DNA of 64,000 bases from Variovorax dokdonensis. Lineage in GTDB: Bacteria; Pseudomonadota; Gammaproteobacteria; Burkholderiales; Burkholderiaceae_C. The position numbers and the translations under genes are program-made. The notes below the pieces were generated by a model, which made no database searches, was not told the origin of the DNA, and was given only the letters and a program-made list of their open reading frames with translations. The stretch covers positions 26,454 through 90,453 of the forward strand of contig NZ_JASZYV010000007.1 in NCBI RefSeq assembly GCF_030316895.1, written 5' to 3'. This document shows positions 35,441 to 44,330 of this stretch, piece by piece. Positions within the stretch are counted from its first letter, which is position 1. Each line of letters starts with the position of its first letter.

Positions 35441-35965
35441 ATGGCCGTATACGAACTCGATGGCGTGGCGCCGAAGTTGGAAGCGGGCGCCTGGGTGGCG
35501 GACAGCGCCCAGGTGATCGGCAACGTACACCTGGGCGAAGACGCCAGCGTGTGGTTTGGCGTGGTGGTCCGTGGCGACAATGAAACCGTCCACATCGGCC
35601 GTGCGACCAACATCCAGGACCTGTCGGCCCTGCATTCGGATGCGGGCGTGCCGCTGACCATCGGCGACAACGTCACGGTCGGCCACATGGTGATGCTGCA
35701 TGGCTGCACCATCGGCGACAACTCCCTCATCGGCATCGGCTCGGTGGTCTTGAACAATGCGCGCATCGGCCGCAACTGCATTGTCGGCAGCGGCAGCGTG
35801 GTGACCGAGGGCAAGGAGTTTCCGGACAACTCGCTGATCATCGGCGTCCCGGCCAAGGTGGTCCGCACGCTCGACGATGCGGCTGCCGAGCGCATGCGCG
35901 CCAATGCCGAACACTATGTCCGCAACAGCCAGCGCTTTGCCAAGGGCTTGCGGCGCATCTCCTAA
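35441..35965 (+). CDS. Gamma carbonic anhydrase family protein
   Basis: This 174-residue left-handed beta-helix protein has hexapeptide repeats (VIGNVHLGEDASVWFGVVVRGD, SLIGIGSVVLNNARIG, in parts). The three zinc His positions are seen in LHSDAGVP and GHMVMLHGC. Members of the YrdA/PaaY type may be carbonic anhydrases or thioesterase-like. AAAGGA precedes ATG at 35441; the longer upstream frame is a shadow of the DUF455 gene. Confidence 0.9.
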   Translation: MAVYELDGVAPKLEAGAWVADSAQVIGNVHLGEDASVWFGVVVRGDNETVHIGRATNIQDLSALHSDAGVPLTIGDNVTVGHMVMLHGCTIGDNSLIGIGSVVLNNARIGRNCIVGSGSVVTEGKEFPDNSLIIGVPAKVVRTLDDAAAERMRANAEHYVRNSQRFAKGLRRIS

Positions 35966-36007
35966 AAACAGATCCTGAATGCGGCAACCCCGCCAAGGAA
36001 AACGACT

Positions 36008-37009
36008 TTGAGCGAGCTTCACAAATTCCTGTTCGACGGTCTGCCGGTGCGCGGCATGATCGTCCGACTGACCGACACGTGGCAGGAAATCCTGGCGCGT
36101 CGCGCGTCGAACACCCACACCGGGGCCTATGCGCAGCCGGTGGCCGAGCTGCTTGGCGAGATGACCGCGGCGGCGGCGCTCATGCAGGCCAACATCAAGT
36201 TCCAGGGGCAGTTGATCCTGCAGATCTTCGGCGACGGGCCTGTGCGCGTTGCCGTGGCCGAAGCCCGGCCTGACCTGAGTCTGCGCTCCACCGCCAGCGT
36301 GGCCGGGGCGGTGGCGGACGACGCGACCTTGCAGGACATGGTCAACGCGGTCCACAAGGGCCGCTGCGCCATCACGCTGGATCCGGCGGACCGCCAGCCT
36401 GGCCAGCAGCCCTATCAGGGCGTGGTGCCGCTCGTGGATGCCCAGAACCGGCCGATGAACAGCATGGCCGAGGTGCTGCAGCACTACATGCGCCAGAGCG
36501 AGCAGCTCGAGACCACGCTGGTGCTGGCGGCCGACGACAAGGTGGCCGCGGGCCTGTTGATCCAGCGCCTTCCCACCGAAGGCGGCGGCAATCTGGCCGG
36601 GCAGGGCGCATCCGCGCCGGAAGGCATTTCGCTGGAGGGCGACGCCGATCCTGACGAAGACTACCGCCGCATCTCCATCCTCGCCAGCAGCCTCACGCGC
36701 GAGGAACTGCTCGGGCTCGATGTCGAAACGGTCTTGCGCCGCCTGTTCTGGGAAGAGAAGGTGCTGCGTTTTCCGCCGCAGGCCGGCATGTTGGGGCCGC
36801 ACTTCCGCTGCACCTGCAGCCGCGAGCGCGTGATCGGCATGATCCGCGGCCTGGGCGAGACCGAGGCCGACGAGATCGTCGCCGAGCGCGGCGACATCGA
36901 GGTCGGCTGCGATTTCTGCGGCAAGCAATACCGCTTCGATTCGGTGGACGTGGCGCAGATCTTCACCGCGGCGGGCGATCAGTTGCCTGGCAGCGGAACG
37001 GTCCAGTAG
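36008..37009 (+). CDS. hslO: Redox-regulated chaperone Hsp33
   Basis: This 333-residue chaperone is turned on by oxidation of a zinc-binding Cys cluster. The C-terminal CxC (FRCTCSRERV) and CxxC (GCDFCGKQY) are both intact, and the N-terminal core has SIL and GDGPVRVAVAEA-type segments. The start is TTG at 36008, preceded by AAGGA at good spacing. It lies 42 bases after the carbonic anhydrase gene and is probably co-transcribed. Confidence 0.95.
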   Translation: MSELHKFLFDGLPVRGMIVRLTDTWQEILARRASNTHTGAYAQPVAELLGEMTAAAALMQANIKFQGQLILQIFGDGPVRVAVAEARPDLSLRSTASVAGAVADDATLQDMVNAVHKGRCAITLDPADRQPGQQPYQGVVPLVDAQNRPMNSMAEVLQHYMRQSEQLETTLVLAADDKVAAGLLIQRLPTEGGGNLAGQGASAPEGISLEGDADPDEDYRRISILASSLTREELLGLDVETVLRRLFWEEKVLRFPPQAGMLGPHFRCTCSRERVIGMIRGLGETEADEIVAERGDIEVGCDFCGKQYRFDSVDVAQIFTAAGDQLPGSGTVQ

Positions 37010-37022
37010 CGGGGGTGCGGGT

Positions 37023-37595
37023 TTGTCGAAATTGAGTCGTGTTGTCAGCGCCGGGAAGTGGCTCCCGGTTTCGGCGGTCGTGATGGTGTTGGCGCTGGCG
37101 GGGTGTGCGAGCGACCCGGGCGCATCGGGCGGCGGCAAGTCGTCTGGCCATTCTTCCGATCGGGGTTCGAGCAAGCCCGAGGCCGTGTCCAAGAGAAGGC
37201 CCGGGTCGAACTCGAACGGCGCAGGGAACGTCTCGCGCAGCTTCGCCCGGCCGGCCAACGGGAACGTGATCGCCCGTTTCGATGGCCGCAGCAACAAGGG
37301 CATGGACTTCGGCGGGGCAGTGGGCGATCCGGTGCGCGCCGCGGATGCGGGCACGGTGGTCTACGCGTCCAACGGCATGCGTGGCTATGGGCAGCTGGTC
37401 ATCATCGACCACGATGCCACCTACCTCACGGCCTATGCGCACAACAGCGCGATCCTGGTCAAGCAGGGGCAGAAGGTCACTCGCGGCCAGCAGATCGCCA
37501 AGATGGGCAAGACCGATTCGGACCGCGTGAAGCTGCATTTCGAGGTCCGGCGCAATTCGGTGGCGGTGGACCCGGAGCCTTACATCAGCCAGTGA
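37023..37595 (+). CDS. NlpD-like lipoprotein with degenerate LytM (M23) domain
   Basis: This 190-residue protein has a lipoprotein signal (VLALAGC, Cys near residue 28), a Ser/Gly-rich linker and a LytM domain. The M23 zinc residues are partly lost: NKGMDF replaces HxGxD and KLHFEVR lacks the first His of HxH. The same changes occur in NlpD, which activates amidases without being a peptidase. No LysM repeat is present, so it is shorter than standard NlpD. The start is TTG at 37023, 13 bases after hslO. Confidence 0.8.
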   Translation: MSKLSRVVSAGKWLPVSAVVMVLALAGCASDPGASGGGKSSGHSSDRGSSKPEAVSKRRPGSNSNGAGNVSRSFARPANGNVIARFDGRSNKGMDFGGAVGDPVRAADAGTVVYASNGMRGYGQLVIIDHDATYLTAYAHNSAILVKQGQKVTRGQQIAKMGKTDSDRVKLHFEVRRNSVAVDPEPYISQ

Positions 37596-37616
37596 CGGCT
37601 TGAGCGGGGCGCAGCG

Positions 37617-38081
37617 TCAGGCCACATCGCCCTCGCGCTTTGCGAGCAGGTCGCGAAAAAGGCGATGCTCGCATTCCGGGTCGGAGCATTTGTCGCACCG
37701 CCAGAGTGTGCCCGGCCCGACTGGAGAGCTTCGGGATTCGGCGGGCTGCAACGTCCTCGCCTCCGTCGGCAACATGCCCAGGCGCAGCGCTGCCAGTGTC
37801 CATGCCGCTGTTATTTGCGCGCGGATATCGCCGTGCAGCACTGAAAAAGGCAGGCCGAGTCGTGCCAGTTGCTCGCGCCATGGCCCATCCTCAATTGCGG
37901 AATGCAGCAGCAGATGAAGGCTCTGCCCATGCGCCGCTTCATCAGAAGCGACCTGCTGACGCACGGTGATCGTGGCATCGGCCTGGCGCGCAAGACGCTC
38001 CAGCGCGCGCGCCAACTCGCCGCGAGCCTCCTCGGCTCCGCCCAGCAGAACGATCGTGAGTTGGGGACGCATGGCACGCAT
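37617..38081 (-). CDS. Hypothetical protein with Cys-rich C-terminal motif
   Basis: I do not recognise a family for this 154-residue protein. It begins with a strand-helix pattern (LTIVLLGGAEEARGELARALERL), continues as an alpha/beta domain, and ends with CDKCSDPECEH, which could bind a metal through three Cys and a His. Tandem starts MRAMRPQL allow ATG at 38081 or 38072. It lies 37 bases behind ftsB on the same strand and is convergent with the NlpD-like gene, so it is likely co-transcribed with ftsB. Confidence 0.7.
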   Translation of the reverse strand: MRAMRPQLTIVLLGGAEEARGELARALERLARQADATITVRQQVASDEAAHGQSLHLLLHSAIEDGPWREQLARLGLPFSVLHGDIRAQITAAWTLAALRLGMLPTEARTLQPAESRSSPVGPGTLWRCDKCSDPECEHRLFRDLLAKREGDVA

Positions 38082-38118
38082 TCACCCGGCGCGCAGGCCG
38101 GGCGACGTCGTGAAGAGC

Positions 38119-38394
38119 TTACTTGGCCGACTGGACGAAGACCTCGTTGGGCTTGACCATGCCCAGCTCGGTCCGTGCACGTTCTTCGACCATTTCCAGG
38201 CCTTCCTGAAGATCGCGCACTTCGGAGGCCAGCCGCTCGTTGGCGGCCGCTGCCTTGGCGTTGGCGGCCATGGCTGCATCCAGCTGGTCGCGCTGGCGCG
38301 CCACATCAGGAATGCTGCCCCGGCCACTCCAGAGCTGGTATTGCAGAATGATCAGCAGCACCACCATCACCATCGGAACGATGCGAAAGCGCAT
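38119..38394 (-). CDS. ftsB: Cell division protein FtsB
   Basis: This 91-residue protein has one membrane helix (MRFRIVPMVMVVLLIILQYQL) followed by a coiled coil (residues 35-75) and an ERARTELGMVKPNEVFV tail typical of FtsB. It links FtsL and FtsQ in the divisome. It follows eno by 52 bases, the usual arrangement in proteobacteria. Confidence 0.92.
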   Translation of the reverse strand: MRFRIVPMVMVVLLIILQYQLWSGRGSIPDVARQRDQLDAAMAANAKAAAANERLASEVRDLQEGLEMVEERARTELGMVKPNEVFVQSAK

Positions 38395-38446
38395 GAAGCG
38401 TCGGGCTCTTCTGGGGTTCTAAGGTGCCGCTGGGTACCGGCGCCGC

Positions 38447-39733
38447 TCAACGCAGGTTGTAGAACGCAGCGCGGCCGGGGTAGGTGGCGATGTCGCCCAG
38501 GTCTTCCTCGATGCGCAGCAACTGGTTGTACTTCGCCATGCGGTCCGAACGCGACAGCGAGCCGGTCTTGATCTGGCCTGCATTGGTGCCCACCGCGATG
38601 TCCGCGATGGTGCTGTCCTCGGTCTCGCCCGAGCGGTGGCTGATGACGGCCGTGTAGCCAGCGCGCTTGGCCATCTCGATGGCGGCGAAGGTTTCGGTCA
38701 GCGTACCGATCTGGTTGATCTTGATCAGGATCGAGTTGCCGATGCCCTTCTCGATGCCTTCCTGCAGGATCTTGGTGTTGGTGACGAACAGGTCGTCGCC
38801 CACCAGTTGCACCTTCTTGCCCAGGCGCTCGGTGAGCAGCTTCCAGCCGTCCCAGTCGCCTTCGTGCATGCCGTCTTCGATGCTGATGATCGGGTACTTG
38901 TCGCACCAGGTGGCCAGCATGTCCGTCCATTGGGCGGCGTCGAGCGACAGGCCGCCTTCGCCTTCGAGCACGTACTTGCCGTCCTTGTAGAACTCGCTGG
39001 CGGCGCAGTCCAGGCCCAGCGCGATCTGCTCGCCGGCCACGAAGCCGGCCTTGTCGATGGCCTCGAGGATCATCTGGATCGCCGCTTCATGGTTCTCGAC
39101 GCTGGGGGCAAAGCCGCCTTCGTCGCCCACGGCGGTGCTGATGCCCTTGTCGTGCAGGATCTTCTTGAGTGCGTGAAACACCTCGGCGCCGTAGCGCAGG
39201 GCTTCGCGGAAGGTCGGTGCGCCCACCGGAATGATCATGAACTCCTGCAGGTCGAGGCTGTTGTTCGCATGCGCGCCGCCGTTGATGACGTTCATCATCG
39301 GCACCGGCATCTGCATGCCGCCCATGCCGCCGAAGTAGCGATACAGGGGCAGGCCGGACTCTTCGGCCGCGGCGCGCGCCACGGCCATCGAGACGGCCAG
39401 CATGGCGTTGGCGCCCAGGCGGCTCTTGTTCTCGGTGCCGTCCAGGTCGAGCAGCGTGCGGTCAAGGAAGGCCTGCTCGCTGGCGTCCAGGCCCAGCACG
39501 GCCTCGGAGATCTCGGTGTTGATGTTCTCGACGGCCTTGAGCACGCCCTTGCCGAGGTAGCGGCCCTTGTCGCCATCGCGCAGTTCGATGGCCTCGCGCG
39601 ATCCGGTCGATGCGCCCGAAGGCACGGCTGCGCGGCCCATGGTGCCGGATTCCAGCAGGACGTCGCATTCGACGGTGGGGTTGCCGCGGCTGTCGAGAAT
39701 CTCGCGGCCGACGATGTCAACGATTGCGCTCAT
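38447..39733 (-). CDS. eno: Enolase
   Basis: This 428-residue glycolytic enzyme converts 2-phosphoglycerate to phosphoenolpyruvate. The N-terminal IVGREILDSRGNPTVECDV, the GGAHANNSLDLQEFMIIPVGA loop (in parts), SIEDGMHEGDWDGW with metal-binding Asp/Glu, and ISHRSGETEDSTIADIAVG are all intact. AGGAAG precedes the ATG. Part of pyrG-kdsA-DUF1330-eno-ftsB. Confidence 0.99.
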   Translation of the reverse strand: MSAIVDIVGREILDSRGNPTVECDVLLESGTMGRAAVPSGASTGSREAIELRDGDKGRYLGKGVLKAVENINTEISEAVLGLDASEQAFLDRTLLDLDGTENKSRLGANAMLAVSMAVARAAAEESGLPLYRYFGGMGGMQMPVPMMNVINGGAHANNSLDLQEFMIIPVGAPTFREALRYGAEVFHALKKILHDKGISTAVGDEGGFAPSVENHEAAIQMILEAIDKAGFVAGEQIALGLDCAASEFYKDGKYVLEGEGGLSLDAAQWTDMLATWCDKYPIISIEDGMHEGDWDGWKLLTERLGKKVQLVGDDLFVTNTKILQEGIEKGIGNSILIKINQIGTLTETFAAIEMAKRAGYTAVISHRSGETEDSTIADIAVGTNAGQIKTGSLSRSDRMAKYNQLLRIEEDLGDIATYPGRAAFYNLR

Positions 39734-39757
39734 GTAATCAGCTTCCTAAAACAAAAA

Positions 39758-40048
39758 TCAAAGACCTTCGACCGCGACCATGCGCATCACGGCGGCGCCA
39801 GCGCGCGACTCGCGCGCCTTGTGGTATTCGGGCGTTTCGTAGAAGGCCTTGGCCGCCTCGAAACTGGGGAACTTGAGCACGACCAGGCGTGAGGGCGACC
39901 AGTCGCCTTCGAGCACTTCGACCTGGCCGCCACGCACGCACACCTCGGCGCCGTGCGCGACCATGGCGGCCGACGACCACTTCTTGTATTCCTCGTACTG
40001 CGTCGGGTTGGTGACTTCGACGTGGGCGATGACGTATCCGCTGCTCAT
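39758..40048 (-). CDS. DUF1330 family protein
   Basis: This 96-residue protein has the ferredoxin-like dimeric alpha-beta-barrel pattern of DUF1330 (GYVIAHVEVTNPTQYEEYKK, VVLKFPSFEAAKAFYETPEYHKAR). Function unknown. Its ATG follows the kdsA TGA with no gap, and eno begins 24 bases after its end, so it is translated as part of the operon. Confidence 0.9.
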   Translation of the reverse strand: MSSGYVIAHVEVTNPTQYEEYKKWSSAAMVAHGAEVCVRGGQVEVLEGDWSPSRLVVLKFPSFEAAKAFYETPEYHKARESRAGAAVMRMVAVEGL

Positions 40049-40906
40049 TCAGGCTCCAAAGTTGTTTTCGAGGAAGGGTGTCTTCTTGGTCACGGCGTCG
40101 AGCGCCATGAGCGTCTCGAGCAGCGCCTTCATGTGCTTGAGCGGCACGGCGTTGGGGCCGTCGCTCAGCGCCTTGTTGGGATCGGGATGAGTTTCCATGA
40201 ACAGGCCCGCCACGCCCACGGCCACGGCCGCGCGCGACAGCACCGGCACCATCTCGCGCATGCCGCCCGAGCTGGTGCCTTGCCCACCCGGCAGCTGCAC
40301 CGAGTGCGTGGCGTCGAAGACCACGGGCGCACCGGTCTCGCGCATGATGGCCAGGCTGCGCATGTCCGAGACGAGGTTGTTGTAGCCGAAGCTGGCACCG
40401 CGTTCGCAGGCCATGAAGTTGTCTTCGGGCAGGCCGGCTTCGCGGGCGGCGTCGCGGGCCTTGTCGATCACGTTCTTCATCTCGTGAGGCGACAGGAACT
40501 GGCCCTTCTTGATGTTGACCGGCTTGCCCGACTGTGCGGCTGCGTAGATGAAATCGGTCTGGCGGCAAAGGAATGCCGGCGTTTGCAGCACGTCGACCAC
40601 CTTGGCGGCCTCGGCAATGTCCTCGATGCTGTGGACATCGGTCAGCACCGGCAGGTTCAGCTCGCGCTTGACCTTGGCCAGGATCTCCAGGCCCCGTTCC
40701 CGCCCCGGTCCGCGGAAGCTGGTGCCGGACGAACGGTTGGCCTTGTCGAAGCTGCTCTTGAAGATGAACGGAATGCCCAGCGCTCCGGTGATTTCCTTGA
40801 GCGCGCCGGCCGTGTCCATCTGCAGTTGCTCGGACTCGACCACGCAAGGGCCGGCAATGAGGAAGATGGGCTTGTCGAGGCCGACTTCGAATCCGGTCAG
40901 TTTCAT
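40049..40906 (-). CDS. kdsA: 3-deoxy-8-phosphooctulonate synthase
   Basis: This 285-residue enzyme condenses phosphoenolpyruvate and arabinose 5-phosphate to KDO 8-phosphate for lipopolysaccharide. FLIAGPCVVESEQL, FKSSFDKANRSSGTSFRGPG, DVLQTPAFLCRQTD, FMACERGASFGYNNLVSDMR and VFDATHSVQLPGG are all family-typical (quoted in parts). The ATG at 40906 has GAGGAG upstream; the long open frame beyond it is a shadow over pyrG. It lies 23 bases behind pyrG. Confidence 0.97.
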   Translation of the reverse strand: MKLTGFEVGLDKPIFLIAGPCVVESEQLQMDTAGALKEITGALGIPFIFKSSFDKANRSSGTSFRGPGRERGLEILAKVKRELNLPVLTDVHSIEDIAEAAKVVDVLQTPAFLCRQTDFIYAAAQSGKPVNIKKGQFLSPHEMKNVIDKARDAAREAGLPEDNFMACERGASFGYNNLVSDMRSLAIMRETGAPVVFDATHSVQLPGGQGTSSGGMREMVPVLSRAAVAVGVAGLFMETHPDPNKALSDGPNAVPLKHMKALLETLMALDAVTKKTPFLENNFGA

Positions 40907-40929
40907 GCTGCTGGCTCCTCGGGCGCTTT

Positions 40930-42603
40930 TCAGGCCACGACCTTCAGGGGTTGCTTGTTCTCGGCCTTCTGGTGCTGCAGGGCCGCTTCGACGAATGCGT
41001 TGAACAGCGGGTGCCCGGCCCACGGCGTGGACTTGAACTCGGGGTGGAACTGCACGCCCATGTACCAGGGATGCGCCGTACGCGGCAGTTCGACGATTTC
41101 GGTGAGCTGCTCGCGTTGCGTGAGCGCCGAGATCACCAGGCCCGCCTGACGCAGCTGGTCGAGATAGTTCACGTTCGCCTCGTAGCGGTGGCGGTGCCGC
41201 TCGGTCACCACGTCGCCGTAGATGCTGTGCGCGAGCGTGCCAGGCTGCACGTCCGAGCTTTGCGCGCCCAGGCGCATGGTGCCGCCCAGGTCGGACTGCT
41301 CGCTGCGCTTCTTGATGCTGCCGTCGGCGTCCTTCCACTCGGTGATCAGTGCGATCACGGGGCAGGGCGTGTCGGGATTGAATTCGGTGCTGTTCGCGTC
41401 CTTCAGGCCGGCGACGTGGCGCGCGTATTCGATGGTGGCCACCTGCATGCCCAGGCAGATGCCCAGGTAGGGCACCTTGTTCTCGCGGGCATAGCGCGCC
41501 GCGCAGATCTTGCCTTCGACACCGCGCTGTCCGAAGCCGCCCGGAACCAGGATGGCGTCGTATTTAGACAGGCGCGTTACGTTGTCGGCCTCGATCGTCT
41601 CGGAGTCGATGTACTCGATCTTCACCCGCGCATGGTTCTTCATGCCCGCGTGGCGCAGCGCCTCGTTGAGCGATTTGTAGCTGTCCGACAGGTCGACGTA
41701 CTTGCCGACCATGGCGATGGTCACTTCCTGCTTGGGATGCTCCACCTCGTAGACCAGGTCGTCCCAGCGCTTGAGCTTGGCGGGTGGCGTGTTGATGCGA
41801 AGCTTGTCGCAGATGAGCCCATCCAGACCCTGCTCGTGCAGCATGCGGGGCACCTTGTAGATGGTGTCCACGTCCCACATCGAAATGACGCCCCACTCGG
41901 GGACGTTGGAGAACAGCGAAATCTTGGCGCGTTCCTCGTCGGGAATGGGCCGGTCGGCGCGGCACAGCAATGCATCGGCCTGGATGCCGATCTCGCGCAG
42001 CTTCTGAGCGGTGTGCTGGGTGGGCTTGGTCTTGAGTTCGCCCGCCGCGGCGATCCACGGCAGATAGCTCAGATGCACGAAGGCGGCCTGGTTCGGGCCG
42101 GCTCGCAGGCTCATCTGGCGCACGGCTTCCAGGAAGGGCAGGGACTCGATGTCGCCCACCGTGCCGCCGATCTCGACGATGGCCACGTCCACCTCGTGCG
42201 GCGTGCCGATGCCGGCGCCGCGCTTGATGAATTCCTGGATCTCGTTGGTGATGTGCGGGATCACCTGGACCGTTTTGCCCAGGTAGTCGCCGCGCCGTTC
42301 CTTCTCGAGCACCGACTTGTAGATCTGGCCGGTGGTGAAGTTGTTGGCCCGGCGCATCCGGGTGTTGATGAAGCGCTCGTAGTGGCCCAGATCGAGATCG
42401 GTCTCGGCGCCGTCTTCAGTGACGAACACTTCGCCGTGCTGGAACGGCGACATCGTGCCGGGATCGACGTTGATGTACGGATCGAGCTTGATCAGGGTGA
42501 CTTGGAGGCCGCGGGACTCGAGCAGTGCCGCGAGGGAGGCGGAGGCGATTCCCTTGCCGAGGGAAGACACCACACCGCCGGTGACGAAGACGAATTTGGT
42601 CAT
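40930..42603 (-). CDS. pyrG: CTP synthase
   Basis: This 557-residue enzyme aminates UTP to CTP. The synthetase domain begins MTKFVFVTGGVVSSLGKGI with the P-loop-like segment; the glutaminase domain carries the nucleophile Cys in YLGICLGMQVA, and His/Glu in VQFHPEF. Length is standard. ATG at 42603 was chosen by family alignment; an in-frame extension to 42714 is rejected because it contains the TATAAT promoter box. Confidence 0.98.
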   Translation of the reverse strand: MTKFVFVTGGVVSSLGKGIASASLAALLESRGLQVTLIKLDPYINVDPGTMSPFQHGEVFVTEDGAETDLDLGHYERFINTRMRRANNFTTGQIYKSVLEKERRGDYLGKTVQVIPHITNEIQEFIKRGAGIGTPHEVDVAIVEIGGTVGDIESLPFLEAVRQMSLRAGPNQAAFVHLSYLPWIAAAGELKTKPTQHTAQKLREIGIQADALLCRADRPIPDEERAKISLFSNVPEWGVISMWDVDTIYKVPRMLHEQGLDGLICDKLRINTPPAKLKRWDDLVYEVEHPKQEVTIAMVGKYVDLSDSYKSLNEALRHAGMKNHARVKIEYIDSETIEADNVTRLSKYDAILVPGGFGQRGVEGKICAARYARENKVPYLGICLGMQVATIEYARHVAGLKDANSTEFNPDTPCPVIALITEWKDADGSIKKRSEQSDLGGTMRLGAQSSDVQPGTLAHSIYGDVVTERHRHRYEANVNYLDQLRQAGLVISALTQREQLTEIVELPRTAHPWYMGVQFHPEFKSTPWAGHPLFNAFVEAALQHQKAENKQPLKVVA

Positions 42604-42645
42604 GCCTGTACCGAATGCGAGTGATTCGGGCAGTGGGAAATTGGA

Positions 42646-42651
42646 ATTATA
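42646..42651 (-). promoter_or_regulatory. -10 box of pyrG
   Basis: The minus strand reads CTCTATAATTCC, a perfect TATAAT, 42 bases before the pyrG ATG. The -35 region is GC-rich and weak. It is the best promoter candidate for the pyrG-kdsA-eno-ftsB run. Confidence 0.6.
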
Positions 42652-42758
42652 GAGGGCCACGGATGCCCCGGGGATGGGCTGCGGCATCCGGGCCGTCTTG
42701 CGCGGGTGTTCCAAGGCTTTGCAGACGGGGCCTGCGGCGCCTCTTACACTTGCACACC

Positions 42759-43991
42759 ATGCAAGATCTGGCAGGAAAGCACATCGTCCTGGGCCTCACG
42801 GGTGGCGTGGCCTGCTACAAGTCGGCCGAGCTGTGCCGGCTGATGGTCAAGGCCGGCGCCACGGTGCAGGTGGTCATGACCGAGGCTGCAGCGCAGTTCA
42901 TCACGCCGGTGACGATGCAGGCGCTGTCGGGTCGCGCCGTCTTCACCTCGCAGTGGGACACGCGCGAGCCCAACAACATGCCGCACATCAACCTCAGCCG
43001 CGAGGCCGACGCGATCGTGCTGGCGCCGGCCAGCGCCGACTTCATCGCACGGCTGGTGCAGGGGCGATCGGATGAACTGCTCAGCCTGATGTGCCTTGCC
43101 AGGCCGATGGAGCGTGTGCCTTTGCTGGTGGCGCCGGCCATGAATCGCGAAATGTGGGCCCATCCGGCGACCCAGCGAAACCTGCAGCAGGTCGCGGCCG
43201 ACGGCGCGCACGTGCTGGGCGTCGGCAAGGGCTGGCAGGCCTGCGGCGAAACCGGCGACGGACGCATGCTGGAGCCTGCGGAGTTGATGGAAGACATCGT
43301 CGCATTCTTCCAGCCCAAGGTGCTGGCCGGTCGGCATGTGCTCGTCACCGCGGGGCCGACGTTCGAGGCGATGGACCCGATTCGCGGCATCACCAACCAC
43401 TCTTCCGGAAAGATGGGCTTTGCCATCGCCCGTGCGGCGCGTGAGGCGGGGGCGCGCGTCACGCTGGTGGCGGGACCGGTGCACCTGGGCACGCCGCGCG
43501 GGGTCGACCGGGTCGATGTCCAATCGGCCCGCCAGATGCTGGCGGCCACCGAGGCGGCCGCCAAGGATGCCGACATCTTCGTGGCGACCGCCGCCGTCGC
43601 CGACTGGCGGCCGGCCAACCACAGCGACCAGAAGATCAAGAAGGACGGTAGCGGCCAGGCGCCCACGCTCGCCTTCGTCGAGAACCCCGACATCCTCTTG
43701 GCCATGGCGCAGAGCGAACGTGCCCGCAGCGGCGCGCTGTTCTGCGTCGGCTTTGCCGCCGAAAGCGAGAACCTGGTGGCCCATGCCAAGGCCAAGCGCG
43801 AGCGCAAGGGCATTCCGCTGCTGGTCGGCAACATCGGCCCCTTGACCTTCGGGCAGGACGACAACGCGCTACTGCTGGTGGACGCCGACGGCGTGCGAGA
43901 GCTGCCACGCGCCGCCAAGCAGGTGCTGGCGCGCGAACTGGTCGCCGAGATCGCAGTCCGCGCGCGAGCCAGCGGGCGCAAGCCAGCCTGA
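42759..43991 (+). CDS. coaBC: Phosphopantothenoylcysteine decarboxylase/synthase
   Basis: This 410-residue fused enzyme carries two steps of coenzyme A synthesis. The CoaC half has HINLSREADAIVLAPASADFIA, PAMNREMW and the Cys of ACGETGDGRMLEP; the CoaB half has VTAGPTFEAMDPIRGITNHSSGKMG (in parts) and FVATAAVADW. ATG at 42759 has no ribosome binding site, but TACACT (42745-42750) lies eight bases before it, which suggests a leaderless mRNA. Confidence 0.96.
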   Translation: MQDLAGKHIVLGLTGGVACYKSAELCRLMVKAGATVQVVMTEAAAQFITPVTMQALSGRAVFTSQWDTREPNNMPHINLSREADAIVLAPASADFIARLVQGRSDELLSLMCLARPMERVPLLVAPAMNREMWAHPATQRNLQQVAADGAHVLGVGKGWQACGETGDGRMLEPAELMEDIVAFFQPKVLAGRHVLVTAGPTFEAMDPIRGITNHSSGKMGFAIARAAREAGARVTLVAGPVHLGTPRGVDRVDVQSARQMLAATEAAAKDADIFVATAAVADWRPANHSDQKIKKDGSGQAPTLAFVENPDILLAMAQSERARSGALFCVGFAAESENLVAHAKAKRERKGIPLLVGNIGPLTFGQDDNALLLVDADGVRELPRAAKQVLARELVAEIAVRARASGRKPA

Positions 43992-44015
43992 TATGCAACC
44001 TGAGTGGAGGTGGGC

Positions 44016-44330
44016 ATGAACAAGAATTGGGACACACCGCCAGGCGGCGATTTCGCTGCCTATGTGGAGCGGCTCACGGCCCGTTCGGAGCGGGCGGTCT
44101 TGTCGCCTGTTGTGCAGCCTTCGCAGGAATTCGATCCGGGCGATGACGAGAACGATCAACAACAGGCGTCAAGATCGGATGGCGCAAGCGCCCAGTTCGG
44201 CCGCACGCTTTCGCCCGGCCAGATGCCTCCTCAGAAATCTTTGACAAGCGGCCTCACGGCCGCACTGGGCGCCCTGCGCGAATCGCTCGAACGCAGCGCC
44301 CGCAACGCCCAACAACGCAAGAAGCCATGA
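44016..44330 (+). CDS. Hypothetical protein between coaBC and dut
   Basis: This 104-residue hydrophilic protein has no recognisable domain. It has a Gln/Asp-rich middle (DDENDQQQASRSDG) and a C-terminal amphipathic stretch LTSGLTAALGALRESLERSARN. It is supported as a gene by a strong GGAGG six bases before ATG at 44016 and by an ATGA overlap with dut. Probably disordered; function unknown. Confidence 0.7.
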   Translation: MNKNWDTPPGGDFAAYVERLTARSERAVLSPVVQPSQEFDPGDDENDQQQASRSDGASAQFGRTLSPGQMPPQKSLTSGLTAALGALRESLERSARNAQQRKKP

